Shown here in pieces: positions 1-4,648 of a stretch of DNA of 6,220 bases (its first letter is position 1; each line of letters begins with the position of its first letter). The position numbers and the translations under genes were made by a program. The stretch lies in the NCBI GenBank assembly GCA_021795275.1, contig JAJYPO010000135.1, positions 1-6,220 of the forward strand, read 5' to 3'. The notes below the pieces were generated by a model that was not told the origin of the DNA, did not search any database, and saw only the letters and a program-made list of their open reading frames with translations. The DNA comes from Nitrospirota bacterium. GTDB lineage: Bacteria > Nitrospirota_A > Leptospirillia > Leptospirillales > Leptospirillaceae.

Positions 1-154
1 ACTTGCCGCAGCCGGAGGGCCCGACGATGGCCACGAACTCTCCCTCGTCCACCTCGAGTGACAGGTTGTCGATCGCCCGGTAGGAGCGGCTCTCCCGGGT
101 GAAATCCCGGGCGATGTTGCGAAGGCTCAGAAAAGTCCCGGGGCTAGGAATCAT
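1..154 (-). CDS. ABC transporter ATP-binding protein, nitrate/sulfonate/taurine type (partial, N-terminal 51 residues)
   Basis: This is the start of an ABC ATPase that leaves the window at its left edge; only 51 codons are present. The translation begins MIPSPGTFLSLRNI and ends in the Walker A (P-loop) motif GPSGCGK, which binds the ATP phosphates. The preceding stretch (AIDNLSLEVDEGEFVAIVG) is the usual first beta-sheet of the SsuB/TauB/NrtD family, where the P-loop lies around residue 45-50. The Q-loop, signature, Walker B and H-loop would lie outside. The ATG at 154 overlaps the end of the upstream permease gene by 11 bases, and a GAAGG sequence sits 7 bases before it, so the two are very likely translationally coupled. 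It should energise import through that permease from the cytoplasmic side. The family call is secure; the transported substrate cannot be told. Confidence 0.93.
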   Translation of the reverse strand, partial: MIPSPGTFLSLRNIARDFTRESRSYRAIDNLSLEVDEGEFVAIVGPSGCGK

Positions 155-1862
155 ATCCGTACCTTCGGGTCACGCGTTCGTAAAGGGGGACCCAGAAAAG
201 CCGGTTCGCGGCCACGACCGCCGCCGTCATCAGAAGGAGGGCCGCCACGATAAGGACAGGATGGCTTCCGGAATAGGTCGCCCGGTCGAGGAAGGCCCCC
301 ACCCCCCTGACCCCGTAGTCCTTCTGGGCATAGACGACATACTCGGAGACGATCAGGGCATTCCATCCCCCTCCGAAGGCCGTGATCGAGCCGGTCACCA
401 GGGAGGGCATCAGGAAGGGCAGGAAGACCTTCCGGAGAAAGAGGGTCCCCCGGATACCGAAGGTCAGGGAGACCTCGCGAAGCTCGGACGGAAAGGTTCC
501 CACCCCCGAGAGGAGGTTGAAAAGGAGGTACCACTGCATTCCCGACATCAGGAGGATCACCGAGGCAAGATTCATGCTGTGGAGCCTCTGGACCACAAGG
601 ACAATGACAAAAGGAAAGAGGGCGGTGGCGGGAACCGAGGCCATGACTTCCGCCATCGGGAAGACGATCCGCGAGAGCCGGGGATTGCGGAAGACCCACC
701 AGGCCAGGGGGATGGTCCAGAGAAGGCTCAGAAGGTAGCCCGCCATCAGGCGGAGCATGGAAAAAAGCAGGTCGGCTGGAAGCTCCGCAAGCGACCTCCA
801 CGGGATTCCCTGACGGACCCACCCCGAGACGACATGGGCCCCGGAAAAAAAGCTCCTTGCGATGAGAAGGCCGACCAGAAATCCTCCTCCGGCCTGAAGC
901 AATAAACGAAGCGAACGGGAGTCCGTCAGGGATCCCAGGGCGGGACGGCCTTCACCCCAGAGAATCCGGACCAGGGCTCCGGCCAGGCGGTTCACTCCCT
1001 TTTTTACCCGGGCCAGAGCTTCCGAGGAGGCCAGAAAATCGTAGACGGGAGAGGAGACCCGGGAAAAGGGACCTTCCGCCTCTCCGATCCGGAAGTTGTG
1101 GGACCAGACAAGAGAGGGCCGGAAGACAAAGACATCCAGAATCATGACCGTCACGATCAGGGCGCCGATCCCCATCAGGGCCTCGCCGAAATGCCCTTTT
1201 TCCGTGCTGGCCACCAGAAAGCTTCCAAGGCCGGGAAGCTCGTAGTGGACGGGTCCCAGGGCGATCATTTCGCAGGCGATCAGGAAATACCATCCGGCGG
1301 TCCAGGAGAGGACGGAGTTGTAGACCACCTTGGGAAGGGTCAGGGGAACGAGGAAGCGGGCCACCCACAACCAGGAGGGGGCCCGGATTCCCCGAAAAAG
1401 GTCCAGGAGGTCGGGCGGCGCTGTCCGGACCGATTCGTAGACGGCGAAGGCCATGTTCCAGGCCATGCTGGTTGCGATGAGGACCACTGAAGCCGCCTCC
1501 ACCCCCGTCTTCATGGAGGGGAAGAGAGGGATCATCATCAGGACGACCGCCGGAAAAAATCCCAGCACAGGGATCGACTGGAGGATGTCCAGGACTGGAA
1601 TGAGGAGCCGGGGACCCCACCGGGTCAGGGCTGCGGCAAATCCGTAGAGGTAGGCAAAGGCCAGGGAGAGCAGATAGGCCAGAAAAAGACGGAAGAGGGA
1701 ATGCAGGATGTCCCCGGGAAGGTCGGCCAGATCCTCCCTCGGAATGACAGGGACTCCGGACGGGGGAGTGCGAGAGAACAGGAGGACGACTCCCGACAGG
1801 ATGCCCGCCACCAAAATGGTCGGAAGGAGAAAGGACATTCTCCGGAAGAAGGACGATGTCAC
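144..1862 (-). CDS. Duplicated (fused) ABC transporter permease, anion-import type
   Basis: A 572-residue inner-membrane protein made of two binding-protein-dependent permease domains in one chain. It looks like the 'ABC-type anion transport system, duplicated permease component' group (COG4986-like). A first membrane helix lies at about 10-29. Permease domain 1 covers about 50-250, with a degenerate EAA loop at 152-181. A cytoplasmic linker at about 255-320 leads to domain 2 (about 360-565), with a clearer EAA loop (REVSLTFGIRG...LPFLMPS) at 462-487. Matching pieces reveal the duplication: LDILQSIPVLGFFP (91-104) against MAEVMASVPATALFP (403-417), and SWTAGWYFLIACE against AFGGGWNALIVSE. The frame is open further, to a GTG at 1967 and ATGs at 1946 and 1925. 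I prefer the GTG at 1862 because GGGAG lies 5 bases upstream and the longer forms would cover most of the divergent promoter region. The ATPase gene overlaps its 3' end. The substrate is unknown; sulfonates, nitrate, bicarbonate or similar anions are family possibilities. Confidence 0.9.
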   Translation of the reverse strand: MTSSFFRRMSFLLPTILVAGILSGVVLLFSRTPPSGVPVIPREDLADLPGDILHSLFRLFLAYLLSLAFAYLYGFAAALTRWGPRLLIPVLDILQSIPVLGFFPAVVLMMIPLFPSMKTGVEAASVVLIATSMAWNMAFAVYESVRTAPPDLLDLFRGIRAPSWLWVARFLVPLTLPKVVYNSVLSWTAGWYFLIACEMIALGPVHYELPGLGSFLVASTEKGHFGEALMGIGALIVTVMILDVFVFRPSLVWSHNFRIGEAEGPFSRVSSPVYDFLASSEALARVKKGVNRLAGALVRILWGEGRPALGSLTDSRSLRLLLQAGGGFLVGLLIARSFFSGAHVVSGWVRQGIPWRSLAELPADLLFSMLRLMAGYLLSLLWTIPLAWWVFRNPRLSRIVFPMAEVMASVPATALFPFVIVLVVQRLHSMNLASVILLMSGMQWYLLFNLLSGVGTFPSELREVSLTFGIRGTLFLRKVFLPFLMPSLVTGSITAFGGGWNALIVSEYVVYAQKDYGVRGVGAFLDRATYSGSHPVLIVAALLLMTAAVVAANRLFWVPLYERVTRRYGYDS

Positions 1863-1897
1863 CCGTTCTCCCAAAACGTGGTTCCTTGGGCAAAATC

Positions 1898-1925
1898 TTG
1901 AAAAAATTCCCCAATCCGGTAACAT
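1898..1925 (+). promoter_or_regulatory. Candidate sigma70-type promoter for the DUF948/YtxH genes
   Basis: TTGAAA at 1898-1903 resembles a -35 element (5 of 6). TAACAT at 1920-1925 resembles a -10 element (4 of 6). The spacer is 16 bases. Initiation near 1932 would give a leader of about 50 bases before the ATG at 1982. The 119-base divergent gap (1863-1981) is the natural place for this promoter and for that of the minus-strand ABC genes, for which I see no convincing pair of hexamers. The call rests on pattern only. Confidence 0.4.
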
Positions 1926-1981
1926 GGTGACAGTTTCATCGTCCATCCCGAAAAAAATTAACGCCACGGAAAGGTCCGCCC

Positions 1982-2428
1982 ATGGAAACCCGAACGGCCC
2001 TTCTTTTCCTGGTGATTTTTGCGGCCTTTCTGGTCGCCGGAATTCTTTTCTTCCTTTTCCGGGCGATCAGGGTGCTCGAACGCATCGAATCCTCGACCCG
2101 CGAAATCGAATCGGCCACGCTTCCTCTCCTCCTGAGCCTCCGGAGGATGGCCGAAGAAATCGAGCCCGTGATCCAAAGGACCACGGAGCATTACCGGACG
2201 ATCGAGGAGGGGATCGGATCCCTCACCCGGAACCCCCTCCTGTCCTTTCTTTCGCCGATCCTGAAGGCGGGAGGAGGGCCCATCCATGCCGTGACAAGCC
2301 TTTTCAGGATCGCCCGGGGCCTTGCCGCCGGCTTTTCCCGGGCCCGGGAGGTTCTCAAAGAGTCCCGTCCTCCCTTGAATCCCGCCTCTCCGTCCCCCAA
2401 CACCAAGGAGGAACACCATGGCCAGTGA
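1982..2428 (+). CDS. DUF948-like single-pass membrane protein (YtxG-like)
   Basis: A 148-residue protein with one N-terminal membrane helix (about residues 6-27, METRTALLFLVIFAAFLVAG...). It is followed by an amphipathic, probably coiled-coil region (about 28-78, rich in E, R, I and L) and a proline-rich, charged tail ending KEEHHGQ. This is the layout of DUF948 (UPF0478) proteins such as Bacillus YtxG, in which a helix anchors a long helical stretch. The sequence match is by general character rather than by a diagnostic motif. The next gene overlaps its end by 11 bases and encodes a YtxH-family protein, the same order as in the Bacillus stress operon ytxGHJ, which supports the assignment. 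The ribosome site is modest (AAAGG seven bases before the ATG). Its biochemical role is unknown; a structural or stress-related role at the inner membrane is a guess from family context. Confidence 0.8.
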   Translation: METRTALLFLVIFAAFLVAGILFFLFRAIRVLERIESSTREIESATLPLLLSLRRMAEEIEPVIQRTTEHYRTIEEGIGSLTRNPLLSFLSPILKAGGGPIHAVTSLFRIARGLAAGFSRAREVLKESRPPLNPASPSPNTKEEHHGQ

Positions 2429-2717
2429 CAGAAATGATACAGGACTTGCCCTCTTTTTGACAGGTCTGGCATTGGGCGCGATTGCCGGGGTTCTGCTTGC
2501 CCCCGCTTCGGGCGCCGAAACCCGCCGGAAAATCGCCGAAAAAGCTCGCTCCCTCAGGGAGGAGGCGGAAGAGGAGTTCGAGGAGGGTCTCGAGCATCTG
2601 AAGCACGATATCCCGGCCAAGAAGGAACGGTATGCCGAGGCGGTCAGGGAAGGCTGGAAGGCCTTCCGAACCACCCTCGAAAAGGACCGGATCCCCTCCG
2701 TCCCTCCCGGAGCCTGA
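2418..2717 (+). CDS. YtxH-family small membrane protein
   Basis: A 99-residue protein with the hallmarks of the YtxH family (general stress protein-like). An N-terminal membrane helix at about 10-29 contains a glycine zipper (G16, G20, G24). It is followed directly by the signature LLAPASGAETRRKIAEKA (26-43), then a highly charged, probably coiled-coil helix (about 40-65, rich in E and R) and a further helical segment to about 90. Start choice is firm: AAGGAGGA lies just upstream of the ATG and inside the end of the preceding gene. The 11-base overlap implies one transcript and coupled translation with the DUF948-like gene. Family members are induced by stress in Bacillus; the molecular function is not established. 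A hairpin terminator lies 11 bases after the stop. Confidence 0.88.
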   Translation: MASDRNDTGLALFLTGLALGAIAGVLLAPASGAETRRKIAEKARSLREEAEEEFEEGLEHLKHDIPAKKERYAEAVREGWKAFRTTLEKDRIPSVPPGA

Positions 2718-2728
2718 CCTCCATAAAA

Positions 2729-2764
2729 AAAGAGGGGGAAAACCCGTCGGGCCCCCCCCTCTTT
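2729..2764. terminator. Shared intrinsic terminator between convergent genes
   Basis: A perfect 10-base-pair stem has arms AAAGAGGGGG (2729-2738) and CCCCCTCTTT (2755-2764) around a 16-base loop. The loop itself contains a small CCCG/CGGG pairing. Read on the minus strand the stem runs into a T-tract (complement of the A run from 2725), a textbook rho-independent terminator for the lipoprotein operon ending at 2792. On the plus strand the T-tract is short (TTT), so termination of the YtxH transcript there is likely but weaker. Confidence 0.88.
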
Positions 2765-2791
2765 CCGCTTCAGAATCCTCATGAAAACCTT

Positions 2792-3370
2792 TTATAGACG
2801 AACCGCTCCCGAAAGAAAATCTCCGCCGGTTCTTGTTGTCACCGGATGTCCGTCTTTGAATGTCACCGCTTCGACCCGGGGCGTCTGTCCCAGATGGCCC
2901 TCAAGGGGCATGGCCGACCGGTAGAGCGTTACGGAGGGTCGGGTTCCCGATCCTTCGGCGATCCGGATGGCCGAGAGCTTCTTGGTCACTTTGTCATAGT
3001 GCCAGGCGAGGAGGGTGCGGGAGCCGGACTTTCCCGTGCGCGAGAGCCATCCGTCGGGATCCTTCGAGGGATCGGCGCCGGGTCCCTGCGTCCGGGAGGA
3101 GGCGACGGAGGGCTTGTTGGTAATGGGGTTCACATGGCTCCAGAACTCGATGGGGTTGAAGATGATCACATCTCCCAGACCGGCCAGTCCGTAGACAGGA
3201 AGAATCACCATGAGGGCGGTCAGTCCCGACCGGGCCCATTTGTTCTCCACGCTCCCGTTCGCCTTGTAAAGGGTGTGGACCAGGGCAAACTGGCCATAGC
3301 ACCCCGAAAGGACCGTCGTCAAGGCAATCAGAGCCATTCCTGCCCCAAATCGCTTCATCGTCATTCCCAT
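2792..3370 (-). CDS. DUF3332-family lipoprotein
   Basis: A 192-residue predicted lipoprotein. The signal peptide MGMTMKRFGAGMALIALTTV is followed by lipobox LSGC, giving lipidated Cys24. The next part (GQFALVHTLYKANGSVENKW) and a hydrophobic segment at about 49-71 ending in an FNPIEFW motif are typical of DUF3332 proteins. The C-terminal half (about 100-192) is polar and looks like beta strands (LLAWHYDKVTKKLSAIRI, SVTLYRS, VEAVTFKDG). The start is well supported: GGAGG stands 5 bases before the first ATG, though in-frame ATGs at codons 3 and 5 would also preserve the signal peptide. It follows the propeller lipoprotein gene after only 22 bases and is very likely cotranscribed with it. The function of DUF3332 is unknown. 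The hydrophobic segment suggests contact with, or insertion in, a membrane besides the lipid anchor. Confidence 0.85.
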   Translation of the reverse strand: MGMTMKRFGAGMALIALTTVLSGCYGQFALVHTLYKANGSVENKWARSGLTALMVILPVYGLAGLGDVIIFNPIEFWSHVNPITNKPSVASSRTQGPGADPSKDPDGWLSRTGKSGSRTLLAWHYDKVTKKLSAIRIAEGSGTRPSVTLYRSAMPLEGHLGQTPRVEAVTFKDGHPVTTRTGGDFLSGAVRL

Positions 3371-3392
3371 ATCAACCTCCTTTTATGATTTT

Positions 3393-4520
3393 CTAGGGAA
3401 CCCCTGAAACTCGGGTCCCCGATGAACCGCTGGGGCTAGCGTAGAAGATTCCCCCTGAAATGGCAAGGGAGTTTCCGGAGATGTAGCAGGTGAGGGCCTG
3501 CGGGCAGATCATGCCGGTAAAGGCCAGCTGGGCGGCGGCCGGCGGAAGGATCTGGGGAATGGCCGCCTCTCCCGAAACCGATCCCCCGGCAAGGGCCGTG
3601 AGCTGGTAGAGGGCTCCATTCTGTCCGTAGGCGTAGACGGTGCTTCCCGGACCGATATAGATCCCTGAAAGCGATGGAGGCATCTGGTTCCCGCCCGCCC
3701 CCAGAAGGAGGGTCGAGGACCAGGTCGCCCCCCCGTTGGTCGTCTCGAGAAGGGCTCCGGTCCCGTCGACATAGCAGGTGGAGACCGAAAGGCAGCCCAC
3801 GCCGCTCACTCCCTGCGGCGCCAGGGCCTGGGGGACGATGATGAGTGTCCACGTCTGCCCTGAGTCTCCCGAGTACAGCAGGGCGTTCAATCCGGTTCCC
3901 GAGGTGGTCGAGGCGGAGATCCAGAGCGAGGAGCCCAGAAGGAAGACCTGGTTGAAATTGGCGGGGCCGATGGCCGCCGACAGGACGTTGAGATCGGGGG
4001 TCCACGAGGCCCCGGGACTGGTCTGGAGGAGCAGGGTGTTGTTGTCCCCCACGATCGCGCAGGCGGGGGTTCCCGAACTCTGGCAGACGACCTCGTTGAA
4101 GGTCAGGTTGCCGTTCGTGGTCACGTTGGTGATCGAAAAACTCTGGCCTCCGTTCGCGCTCGTAAGGATCAGGCCCTGGTTTCCGACAATGATGCACTGA
4201 CTCCCCGAAAGACAGGCGATCGAGGTCAGGTTGAAGTTTGCGAGCGCCGCGCCCAGCCCGCTGTTGGCAGGAAACCACTGCTGTCCGCCATTCTGGGAGA
4301 CGAGAAAAAGACCTGCCTGGCCTACGGCAATGCAGCTCTGGGGGGAAGGGCAGGCAATGGCAGAAGGCTCCGACCCGGAGGGGGTATAGGCCAGAAGCCA
4401 GAGGAGGGCGGATGGAGCCTGGCAGGCCGCCCCGAAAAGGAGCAGCAGAAGGGTCGCCACCCTGATTCCCCGTCCTGCCCGCCTTTTTTCAGAAAGCCGC
4501 TCCCCCTCATGCCCCTTCAA
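3393..4520 (-). CDS. Predicted cysteine-paired beta-propeller lipoprotein (YCF48/BNR-like repeats)
   Basis: A 375-residue exported protein from the TTG at 4520; a GTG at 4538 would add six residues. I prefer the TTG because GGGAGGA stands 7 bases before it, but the GTG has an AGGA 6 bases upstream. A charged N-terminus (EKRRAGRGIR) and hydrophobic core lead to FGAAC, a likely but imperfect lipobox. The rest is seven repeats of about 45-52 residues. Most end in a [ST]-x-NGG-x-x-W type turn (SQNGGQQW, SANGGQSF, SGDSGQTW, TTNGGATW), as in YCF48/BNR beta-propellers. Five repeats open with a cysteine pair: C63/C69, C109/C115, C152/C160, C249/C255 and C345/C351, numbered from the GTG. Repeats 4 and 6 lack it. 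YCF48 proteins help assemble photosystem II, but nothing here suggests photosynthesis; related folds serve as envelope scaffolds. Gly, Ser and Thr are abundant and charge is low. The next gene encodes a DUF3332 lipoprotein 22 bases on. The function is unknown. Confidence 0.82.
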   Translation of the reverse strand: MKGHEGERLSEKRRAGRGIRVATLLLLLFGAACQAPSALLWLLAYTPSGSEPSAIACPSPQSCIAVGQAGLFLVSQNGGQQWFPANSGLGAALANFNLTSIACLSGSQCIIVGNQGLILTSANGGQSFSITNVTTNGNLTFNEVVCQSSGTPACAIVGDNNTLLLQTSPGASWTPDLNVLSAAIGPANFNQVFLLGSSLWISASTTSGTGLNALLYSGDSGQTWTLIIVPQALAPQGVSGVGCLSVSTCYVDGTGALLETTNGGATWSSTLLLGAGGNQMPPSLSGIYIGPGSTVYAYGQNGALYQLTALAGGSVSGEAAIPQILPPAAAQLAFTGMICPQALTCYISGNSLAISGGIFYASPSGSSGTRVSGVP

Positions 4521-4557
4521 ATTTGCTTCCTCCCACACGAGAAATCCTCTTCAGGTT

Positions 4558-4588
4558 TTGTCTGTTTTTTAATGGTTCATGGTAGAAT
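4558..4588 (+). promoter_or_regulatory. Extended -10 promoter for the sensor gene
   Basis: TAGAAT at 4583-4588 matches the -10 consensus at 5 of 6 positions. It is preceded by TGG at 4580-4582, the TGn of an extended -10. A weaker -35-like TTGTCT lies at 4558-4563, with a long 19-base spacer that an extended -10 can tolerate. Predicted initiation near 4595 leaves a leader of about 50 bases before the TTG at 4646. Confidence 0.55.
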
Positions 4589-4608
4589 TTTCGGGCAGGG
4601 ATTTTCGA
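4579..4608 (-). promoter_or_regulatory. Possible minus-strand promoter for the lipoprotein operon
   Basis: On the minus strand TCGAAA (4608-4603) and TACCAT (4584-4579) each match the sigma70 hexamers at 4 of 6 positions with an 18-base spacer. The -10 would overlap the plus-strand promoter's extended -10, so polymerase could not occupy both at once. The match is weak and rests on pattern alone. Confidence 0.3.
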
Positions 4609-4630
4609 GACCCGAACTGATTTCGGCATC

Positions 4631-4648
4631 GGAGGAGCGGCCCTCTTG
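4631..4648 (+). promoter_or_regulatory. Shine-Dalgarno and TTG start of the sensor gene
   Basis: GGAGGA at 4631-4636 stands nine bases before the TTG at 4646-4648. The reading frame has a stop at 4583 and no ATG or GTG until the ATG at residue 65, which would remove the first membrane helix. The site therefore decides a TTG start. A second TTG at 4673 has a weaker AAGGA before it. Confidence 0.7.

Noticed and set aside
102..110. A repeated CCCGGG (near 95 and 105) in the ATPase gene as a possible operator.
   Set aside because: It lies inside conserved coding sequence and such short GC repeats are expected by chance in this base composition.
99..905. A long plus-strand open frame opposite the permease gene.
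   Set aside because: Its translation is extremely rich in G, R, D, H, K and P without any domain character, typical of the antisense of a GC-rich membrane-protein gene. The minus-strand frame shows clear permease motifs.
1708..2460. A plus-strand open frame spanning the divergent gap and the DUF948-like gene.
   Set aside because: It crosses the permease start, the promoter region and a better-supported gene in another frame. The product is low-complexity, rich in P, R and G.
1958..2782. A 274-codon minus-strand frame opposite the DUF948/YtxH pair.
   Set aside because: The opposite strand has recognisable YtxH signatures and strong ribosome sites, while this translation is charged low-complexity sequence and runs through the terminator hairpin.
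3395..3422. An imperfect inverted repeat (GGGAACCCC / CGGGTCCCC) at the end of the propeller gene as a possible attenuator before the DUF3332 gene.
   Set aside because: The stem has mismatches, no T-tract follows on the minus strand, and most of it is coding sequence; there is no firm case for a regulatory role.
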